The notes beneath the pieces are model-generated. The model was not told where the DNA came from. It was given only the letters and a program-made list of their open reading frames with translations, and searched no databases. A stretch of 64,000 bases of DNA, taken from assembly GCA_949318235.1 (NCBI GenBank), contig OX439131.1, positions 1,648,169-1,712,168 on the forward strand, read 5' to 3'. Of this stretch, positions 27,322-43,085 are shown in pieces (the first letter of the stretch is position 1; each line of letters opens with the position of its first letter). The translations under genes and the position numbers were made by a program. The DNA is from Ecdyonurus torrentis. Taxonomy: Eukaryota > Arthropoda > Insecta > Ephemeroptera > Heptageniidae.

Positions 27322-30300
27322 TATCATGTGTCAGACTATTTAGCAGCTAATAATGTTAAATATTGCTGACTTAGCGTTTACTTGCTTTTGATGCTTTTAT
27401 CATTATTATTTTTTGCTGTGTTGTATTTATGTATGTAATTGTATTGACCTGTTCTACTCTATAAAGACATGGAATACAATAAAATCTTTAATAACTTGTA
27501 AACCAATTGTGACTCATGTTTGACGTACCCAGATCCATGGTGAACGATGACCGCAGCAAGGTCGTACAAATGACCTTCAGCGTCCTGTGTCTCTGCGTTG
27601 TTGTTCAGCAAGAACTGAGACATGTCGAGTGCATTCAGTGGGAATGAAATGTAAGTATCCAGCTTAGTACGCGAACAGTAACTCCATCTGAATCGCTTAA
27701 TGTGTAAGCACAGCACCTGTAACAGTTAACAACAAAGTTAAATTGAAATTCTACTCTCAACTTTTCATTAGTGTTGTTTGTAAACGCCCTTTTTCTTGCA
27801 GTAAAAAATGCGCATTACATTTGAATTACCAAAGTTGATTGTTATTTTAGTGGCAGAAAACAGTCAGGGTTTATGAACAGCATTATTATAGACTTACATT
27901 TGGCAGCCTTCTAATCCAGAATCGCTTGGTGGAGCGCTGCTTGCTCTTGCACGTGTTGCAGTAATACAACTCAGACTCAGCCAGCTCTTCTACTTCTACG
28001 AAGCTTGTCAGACAATCTGTGGGAACACAAATCAAGCTTAGACATGTGAGCTGTGACCCTAGTAATCATCACAAATTACCTTCCAAGTTGCAGACAGGGC
28101 GATTGGTGACCTCTTCATTCTCCTTGCTTTTGTTTCGTGCAAGGAAGCGATCAGGAACATCAAGTGAAAGGTCCAGAAATGGATCGTGTTTCTTAGATTC
28201 TACGTCACAATTGAGGCACCGCACCTAGGAAAACAAATCATACAGTTACAACTTGTTTATACAGTAAATGAAACTGTAATAATAAGGTGGCAAGAACTAT
28301 TTTTATATTTTTTATTATTCGTAAATGTAGTACCAATTTGTGTGTTTAACAAGTGATTAAGTGTTTAAAATTTTCTGATAATTAATCTGGAGGGATACCT
28401 GTGTTGTTCGTAAACCCTATTTTCCTGCTCCAAAAAATATTTGCATTACATTTGAATAAACATATAGTTGATCATCATTTTAGTAGCAGAAAGCAGCCAG
28501 GGTTTACGAACAGCATAACTATGAATTTGTATACAATTGGAGGAACAGAGGAAATTGTTAACTTCTCCACTACCATTGTAAAACCTGTCAGTGATAAAAA
28601 TTTATCGCTGTAGCCAGTGATGCCCAAGATATTTACCTCACTTTGTAATGTTCCACCAAACACACTGGTGACGATGGAGTTAGAGGAGGAAGGGAGGGGA
28701 GGAGATGCAGACCTAGTACGTAAGCCAGGTGGGGAGAGGGTATAAGGACCATCTGGTTTGCCAGGGCTAGAGTCTGGTAGCAATGTGAGGAGCTCGGTAT
28801 GCAGTCTGTCCAGCATATAGCGCAAGAACTCGTGGGCATCTTGCTGCTGGTAACCCCTGCCAAGTTGAAACAACAGCATTAGATCACAAAGTCTGGTCTG
28901 AAGTGAGTGGAAAACTTACCTAAAACGAGGCACGACTTTCCAGATGACAGTGAATAGAGATTCTGGAGAAATAGCAACCTTATCTGCATTATCTAGACCA
29001 ATCAGCACCTTACGAAGTTCTTCAGTCATTAAAGCCTCAGGCTCATCATAGCGCATCGTACGAAAGGACATTCTTCTACCATTGCTGCCTTTAGCTCCTC
29101 CTTCCAGCGCAGGCAACTTCTTGAAATAGCAGCAGAATTCTTGGATATTGCTGTAGAGAAATGAGATATAGGTTAGTGAGGTTCAATCAAAAGTCAAAAT
29201 AAACCAAATAGGTACCTGAGCGACTGCAACACTGCATTCATGAAGCAAGTGTTCCCTAGATTACGTAATCCCACAACTTTTCTGTCCCGTGGCCTGCACG
29301 GAGATTCACTGGGGGGCGTGTCAGAGGGTGTGGCATCTTCTGATCCAGGCCGCTGTCGTTTGTTTTCATTGCTACTGTCGTCTGCAGACAAGGAGCGTTT
29401 CCTGATCTTACGAGGACGTAGCGACCTCCTAGGCGTTCCTATGCCGTTTTCATCTTCCCCTGGCTCCACGGCGACTCCTGACGCACCAGACTGACTGGAC
29501 ACACAAGACGTGCTGTCATCGTCTTCCTCTCCGTTAGCCAGTTTTTCCTCTGCCTGTAGGAAGTCTCTCAACTGTTGAATCAGTCCTTGTTCTGTATCGT
29601 TCACCACGTACTCATCACAGATGTAGCTGCAAGTCAAAACACAACAATTAAACAAACCTAGCCACCGTTATTAAACTTTATAGTGGTTTGTGGAAGTGGT
29701 TGACCTTCAATGCTCTAAAAAAGGAGCTGCTTTAGCACTTAAATTTAGCAGGAAAAAGTTACAATAATAAATGTTCAAAGAGAAACTTTCTTTTTTACTT
29801 TTTAATCCATTGATTAGAAAATGATAAATTATTAAAAGAAAATATAGGTGAAGCACATGAGACAATCATAAGGTCCCTTAGTTTCTTGTCCTAAGCATAA
29901 CAGGACCATATTTTTGAGAAAACTAATGGAACGAAGTCAGAAATATTTATATGAGGAATACTACTTACACTTTTACATCTTTTAAGCTACGAAATACAGT
30001 AATGATTTTTTTTTTTGAATTGTTGATGACCTTGATTAACTAATCATTAAATAATCGAGCATTGGGGGGGGGGGGGGGGGGGGGCAACAAACTGAGTTTT
30101 TTTTCTTCTTTTTTTTTTTTTTGTGTTTGACACAGACTGTAAGTGTTATTAAAATTACAAGTGTGACGTTACTCACCAGAAGACGGCCAGAGAGTTGCAG
30201 TCCATGCAGACGGCATGTCCCTCCCCTAACTGCTCCCAATGTTGCTTGGCATGCGCCTGCACATACCTCCCACAATTCACTTGACCACATGCAAGACACA

Positions 30301-31152
30301 ACCAACGACTCTCTGTGGCTGACTGGCATTCTGAAACAAAACACACTTTACATTAAAATCAGGACAATTAACAGTAGGTATGCATCCTTAAAATACACGT
30401 TTAACATTGAAAAATTAGCCCACATTACCCTATAATTAAAAATATAAAGTCACGCAGCAAAGGTAAACTCAACTAACAATAACTGCAGGCTTCTATGCAA
30501 GTATCATGGTTAGTACAAAAAATAAATAATTAATTCATTTTTAATTAATTTTTTTTTTAATTTGAAATAAATTTAAAAAAATTGTTTTAAATATTATTAA
30601 CTGGTTTAAAATCTCGTGTTTATAAATTTTGTCATAATTTTTTATAATTTTTTCATACTTTCTAATCCTCCCCCTTGAGCGCAGTAGGGTAAAGCAAATG
30701 GTCCCTGATCAATTTTTTCACGCGGATAATGAGAAAGTGTAAGCTTAAAGGGGGAGCCACTCTTTTGTTTATAAGGTAGCAATTTACGTGAGGAAAGGAA
30801 GTGTATCGCCCAAGGATATTTCACAAGGTCTTCTAGCGCAATCATTCTGTGAAATGAGAAATGCTCATTTGCAAATTTTAACTAATCCCCTGTTTGGTAG
30901 GCAGCCCTGCAAACTTTGGAGCGATTATTAAACCAGCTGACACATACCTCAAACAGATAATCAATACTAAGCATAGGCGTCTAAATTACAAAATATTCAA
31001 CTTTTGTGAGGCTCATACGATAAATATGCGTTGATAACTCCAACAAATTTAGCTCTTTATTTACCTGCACACTGCAAATCCTTAGCTCCATTAAATTTTT
31101 CGGCCTCGTCTTTCTCCAAACCAACACATTCAGAGATATGAGGACACTCCAT
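26935..31152 (-). CDS. USP3: Ubiquitin carboxyl-terminal hydrolase 3 (histone H2A/H2B deubiquitinase)
   Basis: A complete gene on the minus strand. Ten exons in transcript order: 31065-31152, 30177-30330, 29216-29626, 28920-29150, 28637-28856, 28080-28224, 27898-28016, 27529-27716, 27125-27165, 26935-27062. All junctions are GT-AG, and the total is 1725 nt, or 574 residues (human USP3 has 520). The start MECPH is the same as in human USP3. A zf-UBP domain spans about residues 3-84, with Cys/His at C3, H5, C28, C31, C41, C44, C49, H56, H60, C71, C74, C81 and C84. The USP fold starts at [12 protein letters not shown] with catalytic Cys208. It has a zinc ribbon (C371/C374 and C436/C439), catalytic His524 in GSGHYTAFA, and N539/D540 in WFHFNDSS. 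The linker (about 92-198) is acidic and Ser-rich with a basic RPRKIRKRS stretch, a likely nuclear localisation signal. USP3 removes ubiquitin from H2A and H2B in the nucleus. Confidence 0.96.
27166..27528 (-). other. USP3 intron 8 with a 59-nt poly(A) tract
   Basis: 363-bp intron. An uninterrupted run of 59 As (27259-27317) reads as poly(U) in the USP3 pre-mRNA and ends about 93 nt before the acceptor of the 41-bp exon 9. Confidence 0.75.
27772..27885. mobile_element. Family C MITE in USP3 intron 7, beside exon 7
   Basis: Arms tgttgtttgtaaacgccctt and cagggtttatgaacagcatt. The right arm ends about 12 nt from the exon 7 donor on the gene strand. Confidence 0.65.
28402..28517. mobile_element. 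Family C MITE in USP3 intron 5
   Basis: Arms tgttgttcgtaaaccctatt and agccagggtttacgaacagc, with the standard interior (ttgcattacatttgaataaa). Confidence 0.65.
29627..30176 (-). other. USP3 intron 2 with a 21-nt G run
   Basis: 550-bp intron. Near its 5' end on the transcript strand is a pure homopolymer of 21 Gs (30064-30084, poly(C) in the transcript) followed by a T-rich tract at 30098-30122. No coding sequence was recognised. Confidence 0.7.
30331..31064 (-). other. USP3 intron 1
   Basis: 734 bp of mostly A+T-rich intron with an ATTAATT-rich centre (about 30520-30600). A moderately G+C block at 30660-30845 gives a short minus-strand frame without recognisable similarity. Confidence 0.6.
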
Positions 31153-31259
31153 TACTCGAAAACACAACTTCACAATACGTTTTGAATACTGCTCTAATAA
31201 TAATTAAACAATACGTAATCGAATTAATCTTTTTTCGAAATAAAATCTCGAAAGAAAAG

Positions 31260-31400
31260 TATGAAATAACGACGAATTCATGGATTTCGTCCTCCTCCAG
31301 CAGCAGCGAGGGCGGCCGCAGAACCACTTCTATTCCAGATTTATTCCGCGGTATCCCTCCGCCAATTCAGTGTCAATAACTTGCGTCGCGGAAGACCTTG
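31260..31400 (-). promoter_or_regulatory. GC-richer putative USP3 promoter / 5' UTR region
   Basis: Immediately upstream of the USP3 start the composition shifts from A+T-rich to G+C- and CpG-richer (cctccagcagcagcgagg, gcggccgc, ccgcgg, gcgtcgcgg). This is typical of a TATA-less housekeeping promoter or 5' untranslated region. The transcription start cannot be placed. A plus-strand reading frame crosses it but looks like no known protein. Confidence 0.45.
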
Positions 31401-31989
31401 GCCCTTCTCCATATACTAATTTACTGTATAACCTGATCTAATTAATACTAAATGAAGGAACATTCAAAAGCAATACTTGCTATATAAATTAAATATTTAC
31501 CATAAAATGACTAAAAGTTTCAGTCGACAATTATGGAACTACTTTCTTTAGCATCAATAACTTTTGAGATCTTCCCATTCCCCATCCGCTTTTTTCCCCT
31601 TTAGGTTCATTCGCGTGATACGTATAATTTTTTTTTTTTTATTTCTTCGCCTTCACCACACCGCATCTTATAACCAATAATTTTAAAATATCTCTGCTAA
31701 GTGAAATGGAGACACTTGCTTGCTGATTTTCAAACTAAATCGATCTATTGTTCAGAAACAAAACCCTCTCTCTTGTGGTTCAAACAATAATACTGCATAG
31801 CATTACAATTAATCATTCGCTATTTTCATATTAATTAACATACAATAATTAACAAGACAGTGCATGTACGCATTAGTTACGACCTACAAGCAATATTATA
31901 ATCTTTAAATTTAAAATTCTAATATTTTATAATAAAATAAAGTGTAGCTGAAAAATAAAATAAGTTGCAAAGATTTTTGTGTTTCATTT

Positions 31990-32000
31990 TTTATTTTATT
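31990..32000 (-). terminator. Poly(A) signals of RpS17
   Basis: Two overlapping TTTATT hexamers on the plus strand (31990-31995 and 31995-32000) read AATAAA on the gene strand. They begin about 38 nt after the stop codon, which gives the short 3' UTR typical of ribosomal protein genes. Confidence 0.7.
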
Positions 32001-32037
32001 TTTTTTGTGTGTTTAAGATTTACATTCAAACAGAGTT

Positions 32038-35772
<3,735 letters not shown>

Positions 35773-35787
35773 GTTGGAGTCAAAACC

Positions 35788-35795
35788 GGAAAAGG
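35788..35795 (-). promoter_or_regulatory. TOP-like transcription start of RpS17
   Basis: On the minus strand the pyrimidine run CCTTTTCC lies 15-23 nt before the ATG. This is the position and sequence expected of a 5' terminal oligopyrimidine tract, which places ribosomal protein mRNAs under TOR-dependent translational control. The cap site itself is inferred. Confidence 0.6.
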
Positions 35796-36119
35796 CTAGC
35801 AAACGCCGGAAACAGCTGACGATTGAGATTTTAATGAAAAAGTTATTTTTTTGACCAAAAGATGGCAGGAGTTTGCAGAAAAATTGAAAAAATGAAAAAT
35901 TATTTTCTAGAAATCACCAACATTACAAAAAAACTACTAAATTTGATGAGTAATGTTTTTCCTCGTTTACAGCAAAACCAAAAAATATTAGTTTAAAATC
36001 TTTTAAAATGTAAATGAAATCAATGTTTTCAATAAATAAATGCACTTTTCAACGTATTTTCTTGTTTAAATAGATACAATAAAAGTTATTAAATGTTTGT
36101 ATTTACATAACGTTAAGTT

Positions 36120-36200
36120 GGTAATTCGTACGTTATTGCGAGTGGGCGGAGGAGGAGGAGACATTTTGGCGCCGTGATGAAGTTTACATTCGTGTTGTGT
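36120..36200. promoter_or_regulatory. Head-to-head promoter region between RpS17 and the furin-like gene
   Basis: A G+C-richer patch has gtgggcggaggaggagga and an E2F-like core (ttttggcgcc). It lies about 350 bp upstream of the RpS17 start and just before the putative 5' untranslated exon of the plus-strand gene. No TATA box was seen. Shared regulation of the two genes is an inference from spacing. Confidence 0.4.
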
Positions 36201-36691
36201 TGGGCAGTGAGGCAACGTGTGTGTCTGTGTGATTTTTGTAGCTGATGGTACTTGTGTCTCGGTGTTACACAGGTTTCAGTGTATCATATTAATATGCTGC
36301 CCAGGACAGAAAGATAGTAATTAAGTGTCTGTAGATCATTTCCCTAACATCTCTGTAGCTAACCCCCTGAACAGCTGATTGTGACACATTTATCAAAAAT
36401 ATTTGATTTTCTGTGTTTCGTGAGTGTAAAAAATTATAAATATCAATTAAAATTGATAGTGTAACATTTATTTAATTATCTATCACTAAAATATAAGTGC
36501 TCACTTTTTGCAAAATATTTATAATTTTTTTTTGAAAGTGAAAATCGTATAAGTTTGGCTCCTTTGGAAATCTATTGTGCTTTTAAAATCTATTTCGTGA
36601 TTTATTATCGTGTGTTTGTGATTATATTTTAAATATTTGGATTATTGTCAGTGGTTTACTTCAGCTATTTGGATTTATATTTATTATTCTG
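36150..36691 (+). other. Putative 5' untranslated exon of the furin-like gene
   Basis: From the promoter-like patch the plus strand runs without a long reading frame to a strong splice donor, ttctg|gtaagt, with the last exon base at 36691. The next acceptor of good quality (ctttgcag, exon from 37843) opens the first coding exon. The 5' boundary is a guess. The exon is inferred from the donor and the promoter-like context, not from homology. Confidence 0.4.
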
Positions 36692-37842
36692 GTAAGTTTG
36701 CAGGCGGTGTAAAAGTTGCATGAGCGTTCGCTGCTTTGAGAAATGTGAAAGTTTCGTGGTCAGCTAGCCTTTTTTTTTTTTTTTTTCACTTTGTCAGCAT
36801 TGCAATGCTGTCTGACAAAACGTAGATTTTCTTATTACACACATTTCTACATATTATTTAAAAATACATAAATAATGTTAACTGCCCAATTAAATTCTCT
36901 GTCAAATAACCATATTTTTTACATTTTGTTTTAATTTTTTTTAAAGATTTGTGCAGTATGTAATTAGATTCCGAGTATTACCGTATAAAATATAGGTCAA
37001 AAAAATTCATTGATGTTTCAGTTTTACTCATTTCTAAGAAGTGGACAGACAGCTATGAAATATGACAATATAATAACATATTAATTATTGAATATATAAT
37101 TACAGTATCAGCGTACGTATGTAAATTTTATCAATATTTTCTAATTGACGTTAATCGTTCGTATGCACTTTGGAATTATTTTTGAAAATCAGTCAACTAG
37201 GGCACTTTTTTGACGTAATAAATGTGTATTTTTATTATTCATGTCATATTTATATATCATAATATAAAAATAAAAAGATAAACGTGCTGAAAGTCAGTAA
37301 AGAAAAGGGAAATTTCGAAGGAAGTAAGCAATTTTATGACTCCAGCAAAAATAGTTTTGAAACAGCATTATACGTATAAAATTTTGTAACGTTTTTTTTT
37401 GTAATATTCTTATTGCACGCGTCCTTGAAATAAAATGTAGTAAAGATGCATATTATTTTGAAATCTAAATATTCCGCAAGTTTACATTGTTTTTTAATTA
37501 ATGTTTTCTCTTTTTTATTGAGCTAAATTATTATCTGAAGTCAAGATATTTTACTTAAAAACTAAAAGTTTTCATAATTAGACGATACTATTTACTAACC
37601 ATATCGAGGTTTTAAGAGTGATCATCATAATCTAAAATATAAATTTTTTAATTTGGAATTAAAAAAAAAAAAAAAGAAAAGAATCAGTTATTATATATGT
37701 TGAGGGTGGGGGATGATATATTTAAAGCGATGTAGCGTGGTGTGTATGGGGTAAGTTTGCGCATGTGCGTGCTCCAGAGGTACCTATATGAGGTGGTGCT
37801 CAGCAATGGATGACCCCAGTCTGACTGTACGGTCCTTTGCAG
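36692..37842 (+). other. Intron in the 5' UTR of the furin-like gene; no other gene seen
   Basis: A+T-rich DNA between the putative untranslated exon and the first coding exon. It holds a poly(T) run (about 36771-36786) and a poly(A) run near 37661. No coding sequence or named repeat was recognised. Confidence 0.4.
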
Positions 37843-37849
37843 GAACACC

Positions 37850-38041
37850 ATGGGGATGTTTCGTCTTCAAACCATGGCAACCACCACGCTGACTGTAATC
37901 CTCTTGCTCTCCTGTGCTCTACAAGCTTACGCCAAACGTCCTCAAACCATTTACATGAACCAGTTTGCGGTTCATATCCCTGCTGGGGAAGAGACAGCCA
38001 ATAACATCGCAGACACCCACGGATTTGATAATCGCGGACAG
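37850..38041 (+). CDS. Furin-like proprotein convertase, first coding exon only
   Basis: The exon runs from an acceptor at 37842 to a donor at 38042 (ggacag|gtaaga). Its ATG is in a good context (acaccATGg). The 64 codons give a hydrophobic signal peptide (TLTVILLLSCALQAYA, cleavage probably after residue 28) and the start of a subtilisin-type prodomain. TIYMNQFAVHIPAGEE and ADTHGFDNRGQ match the N-terminal prodomain of furin and related kexin-type convertases, which typically reads TN.FAV.IPGG then HGF.N.GQ. The exon ends in phase 0 right after GQ, a position I recall as a conserved intron in furin genes. These enzymes mature precursors in the trans-Golgi. The next exon, expected to start with IFGD and a Tyr/His-rich stretch, was not found in the remaining 26 kb. 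Furin, PCSK5 and PCSK6 types cannot be separated from this piece. Confidence 0.78.
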
Positions 38042-38084
38042 GTAAGAAGTACATTCACTTCTCTTCTTTTGCGCGACACGATGG

Positions 38085-38116
<32 letters not shown>

Positions 38117-39302
38117 AGGACATTAAATTATGACCTATGCTAATTTTTTAATTTTCTTTTGAATTGAAGGAAATGTTTAATAATTATTTACGTAAATTTT
38201 ATTTCAGGGTAATTTAATAAATTACAATTGGACGATAAAATAAACCGAAAGTACTACATGTAAGCCTGCATTTATTTTTAATTAATTATAATAAACAAGG
38301 AAATGAACGATCATTCTTGGTTTTTTAAATTGCATATTGGCATTGAATGGAAATTTCCGTAGACAAAAGTTAATAGAAAGTTTCACCGTCACAAAATGTA
38401 AACAATAAATAAATAAAAAATATTATTTTAAAATCTTGACCTTGCTAAAGATAAAAATATTTTGCCTTTTTTTTTTTACACACAAAATATTAATTTAGAA
38501 TTGAAGTTATAACTGTAATTTTAATTTTGTGACGCAAATATGCGGGTGCACAAAATATGGAGCGCACATCCCTACTGACTTAGTTAGGTAACAAAATGTT
38601 ATGCAGCCCTTGAGCTCGTAATCTACTAAATTTTCTTAGCTATATTATTAGTCTTTTACATTCCGTTAAAGCTTCTTTTCTTCTTTATATTTCTTCTATT
38701 AACGTTTTTTTTTTCTTGCGTTATAAATCGCCTAGAGTAAAGTTGAATAAAGTGTTAGAAATAAATTATTGAATCGTGATGCTATTTTCTGCAGAAATAT
38801 CGTTCATTATAAATACTATGGCATGAGTGTACAATATATTATAATATTTATGTATATATAATGAGTACTTATGTACTATAGTTTACATATATCCAATAAC
38901 TGTATATTTAATAAAATGTAAATTAGAAAGCTGTATTTTCTATACGTTAACTCCAGAGAGACAAGTATTTATTTTTACAAAATAAAATGTTACAAATTAT
39001 TATTATTTTTAAAGCTATTTACGTAATAATAATATCGTATAAAAAAAAAAAAAAAAAAAAAGCAAACGTTTATTCTAAATAAAAATTCTGCTTTTGACAC
39101 TCCGATTTTTGTTATATTATTATATTTAAAGTAATTGTAGTTATGTCAAAAATGTCTGTTCATGTTTTTTTTTGTATAGGGATTTTGTACGCACAGATTT
39201 GTCTAAAAATAAAATAAATAAATAAAAAGTGTTTTCAAGATTGTGACTTTGAGTAGAATTTTCTTTGAATATGTAAAGTTTTGTTTTATAATAATTGTAA
39301 TA
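38042..39302. other. Start of the long intron of the furin-like gene; no exon recognised
   Basis: Poly(A) runs at about 38083-38113 and 39041-39061, otherwise A+T-rich unique-looking DNA. Confidence 0.5.
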
Positions 39303-39575
39303 AAGTGTATGCGTTCATGTTTAATAAAGTCGACACCATGTTGGATCACTTAATAACATGGATATGTATAGGAAAATAAATCATTTTATCAGTTCAAAAA
39401 TACTTATAGCAAAATTTTTCGAGAGCATTGATGCTGTTAACAGGTAGAATTATTAGTATCTCAAGTATTTAAGAAAAATAATTATAACACCGATTTTCTA
39501 AAGAAATTAGCTAAAAGCCACGTTTGTCCAGTATTGCTCCAATATGGCGTCAAAGCGCATTCAGTATGACGTGAT
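39303..39575 (+). mobile_element. Family D repeat copy
   Basis: Starts aagtgtatgcgttcatgttt, contains tcgagagcattgatgctgtt and ends cattcagtatgacgtgatg. Confidence 0.65.
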
Positions 39576-39844
39576 GTTTGAAGTGAGGCAAGGCAGGTAA
39601 AAGTGCTAAGTACCAAGTTAACGTTGCACAGATCTGGTTCATCAAAAGTACTCCCCCCCCCCCTCCTCCCCCCCTCCTATTAAGCCGCCTGCCTTGGCTA
39701 ACACGTAGAGTGGTCACCAATGTCCGATCGACCGACTTTCATACTCCCAACTTCACGTTTGTTTCTATGTTTGCCTTTAATGTTTTTATTAAACTGCACT
39801 TTCTGACACTTTTCAACCATACAATCTGCCTTTTTAGGTTACTT

Positions 39845-39882
<38 letters not shown>

Positions 39883-42171
39883 AGAGCTTACGTAATAAAG
39901 TAATAAGTAATTCCTTGAAGTAAAGAATGTAAAATTATGATTAATCATTTCGTGTTATACTTTTCTTGGCAGAAATACTTCGTGCAATCTTTTCTTAGCG
40001 CTCGCATTTTTAATAACAAACTTGGAAACAGGAATTTCAATTTTTTTTTTATTTATATTTAAAACTCACATTTTTTTTTTAATTTCAAAAATTCTCTACT
40101 CACCCTTATTACTTGTTAGCACAAATGTACACCAAAAAAAATTTGCTATTTAAAAAAAACACAGATACCATTAGATAATTTTTATTGCACAATCTGACAA
40201 AACCTAATTTTGCATTGATTATTTTAAAATCATTATCAAGGTTTTCCTAATTTAAATGCAATTTTTAAAACTGATATTTTTGTATTTATCTTTAGCGTAA
40301 TGTATTGGCAGGAAATTTTTATAATATCTCTCGCGGTAATCTTAGAAATTAATTTAAAATATTTCCAGTGTTTCACAAAATCTTAGGAGGAAAAAAAAAA
40401 AAAAAAAAGTTTTTATAGAACATGTAACTGAATGTTAATCTTGGTCGCTAATAAACTCTGAACGATCTGTCTGTCACAGTTATAAAATTACAAAGATAGG
40501 GAAAGTTATGTTAAAGATTCACTGTCAGTCAGTCAGTCAGTTCAAAATAAATACTTTCAATAAAGACATGTACATAATTGTGTCTGCACCACGCGCTACG
40601 GCGTGCTGGCTTGCTCATTGGGTGGGCACTGATTATTGTAGAACAAAGACGCGCTCTAAATATTAAACAATCAAATCAGAACACATCTTGCAACACTGTA
40701 GCAACTTAAGTTAACAAACAGGACCTTCGCAACTTGGTCCTTATCGAAGTAAAATGTCCTGGTGCATGAATTAGGGTTTTTGAGGAAATTTAAAAATAAC
40801 TCATGGGGTTGGTAGTGGTAGTAAGTTATATTACCCCAGATTTTTGGGTTGCACTGAAAAAGTTAGTTTTGAAGATATTTGCAGAATATTTCAAAAAATT
40901 CAAAATTCATTCAAATAAATTAATTCAAATTTTCTCTATTAAATTCAAATTTTGTTCAAAGTCACCAGTGAGTGCAAACTCCAAATAGGAAAACTTTAGC
41001 GTAATATGGAGTACTGAGTTGAAATATACGAATGAAATAAACTTGCTTTGCCAATAACGCAATGGAATATATTTTGTTATCAATAAATTAAGAGACAGTT
41101 ATTTTTTTATGAATATTTTAAATTTAATTCTCGTAGTATTTTTTCTGTAGAAACTTGGTTTGAAATATAATTTTATATTATCTCGTAACTCGTTGTGCTG
41201 TATTTAGAATTGCTTATCAATTTTACAATCATAGAGACAATATCAGAGCTGAGGTTATTGTTTGTAAATAGGAAATGATTAGAAATGTAATATATAGCTA
41301 AACGCAATATCTATAAAATAATTCTTAACGTTTATATTATGATTTGTTAAAGTTTTAGTCTCATGCTAATTTCAATAATTATTTTTTTCTTTTATCTGAT
41401 GGTCATGGGTTATGAAAATTATATCATAGGTAGCTGTTACTATTAACTTTCAAATGACATCATAAATTTTGCAAGTTTTCTTTTTAGATTTTGAGATAAA
41501 AGGCATCTACAACCTGTAATTAATTTGACAATTGTATTTTTAAACGTTTTTTTCTTCTTCAAATATATCGCGCCTCTTGGTGATATATAAATTGTAATAA
41601 AGACGTCAAAAATATTTCCCTTGTTGAATACACTACACTAAATTTGCAGTAAATTCCTGTGTTTTTTGCATGTCTGTGTTAAAGTGACAACGTTGCAATG
41701 AGTACTGCTAATTTCAAGTAAACACTATACAGTATAATATGTACGAGAAGTGCTAATGACGAGTGCAAATTGTGCTATATTTGTTGACCCACTCACTTTT
41801 ACCTATAATCAAAACTTGTGTCTTCCTTCCGTTTTAACTACATTATTAGTTACTTATAGTATATTCAAATATTATACCAAGAATTAGGTCGAAACATGGA
41901 TTTAATTAGGCAATTTTACATTAATTATTATCATTATTTTAGTTTTTGTTTGGAGCACAATTATTTGGTTACAAATGCATGTCACCGCTAATAGCTTGGT
42001 ATACATTATGAAATACCATTGAACGTACGTATATAATAAAGTAATAGCAATAATAATAAATGTACCCAAATTACAATAAAATGTTATTTTTATGAAAATA
42101 TGTTGATTGATATAAAAAAAATGAACATCGCTTGAAACATAAACCTTCTAAAAATTAATATCGTGGTCTGA
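39576..42171. other. No gene recognised
   Basis: Contains C-rich runs (39650-39677), a poly(A) run (about 39848-39880) and one copy of the 135-bp repeat. No coding exon was recognised. Confidence 0.5.
41385..41520 (+). repeat. Dispersed 135-bp repeat, first copy
   Basis: Shares ttatctgatggtca, gtagctgttactattaactt, tcaaatgacat and agttttctttttagattttg with 42960-43085. Confidence 0.7.
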
Positions 42172-42380
42172 AAGAATAAATTATGTGATATATTCTGCTT
42201 GTATGTCATTATAGCATAAATGATGCTAAATTAGACCAGCATAAATAATTATGATGTACTACAATATAAATTTATGCTATGTAACATACCTATGAAATAT
42301 AGCATAGATTGTGTTTTATTGAATAAATTGTGCTGAAAATGAGCTAGCATAATTATTACGTCTGCATTTTTATCCGTGTA
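42172..42380 (+). mobile_element. Family A MITE copy
   Basis: Contains agcataaatgatgctaaatt, aataaattgtgctgaaaatg and gctagcataattattacgtc. Near full length. Confidence 0.65.
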
Positions 42381-42959
42381 TAACTATACGTAAGTTTTTC
42401 ACTCAACAATTTTTTCTTTTTTAATATTTGACAAGGCTCTTTATTTAGTTTATTAAAAAAAAAAAAATAATAAGTAAATATATATAGTGAATACATATTT
42501 CATCATCATAATGTATACTTATGTAAAATAATATTATAATATGTTGCATAATCAAGTGTATTTAGTTGTGATTACAGTATTTCTCTTCATTAGATTGAGC
42601 TGGGACTTATAGTAAAATCCTTGACCGTGTTTTTTAGGAGCGCGCACTTCACTCGCGAGAAAGAAAGAAAGTGAAATTGTTTGTTATGTTCTGTGTGAGC
42701 GAGATATCATGTTAATTTAATGCCAAAATAAGCCCTAGGCAATATCTGCTATCTATCTATATTATCTTGACGGTATACTTCCGTCTTAAGGCGCCAAATC
42801 AGCTAGTACGGAATTTGACTTAAAAGTTGTAAAGAAAGAAAAATATGATATTTTGCACTGCAGTGATACATTAGGATTAGTTTGGGAAAAATTTGGGGGG
42901 GGGGGGGTCACTTAAATTATGATTTTTTGAAGATTTAGTCCTAAGAGCCTAGCCTATTC

Positions 42960-43085
42960 AATAACTATTTTCTCTCTTATCTGATGGTCACGATTTCTGA
43001 AACTTTTATCATCGGTAGCTGTTACTATTAACTTTCAAATGACATGGTATATTTTTAAGTTTTCTTTTTAGATTTTGAGTTACAA
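42960..43085 (+). repeat. Dispersed 135-bp repeat, second copy
   Basis: Direct-orientation copy of 41385-41520, about 1.6 kb away, with scattered substitutions. Confidence 0.7.

Noticed and set aside
28019..28228. Plus-strand frame opposite USP3 exon 6
   Set aside because: It is the antisense shadow of the USP3 exon, which closes perfectly in frame with its neighbours.
31182..31379. 65-codon plus-strand frame in the USP3 promoter region
   Set aside because: No similarity; the Ser run comes from antisense GCAGCAGC-type promoter sequence.
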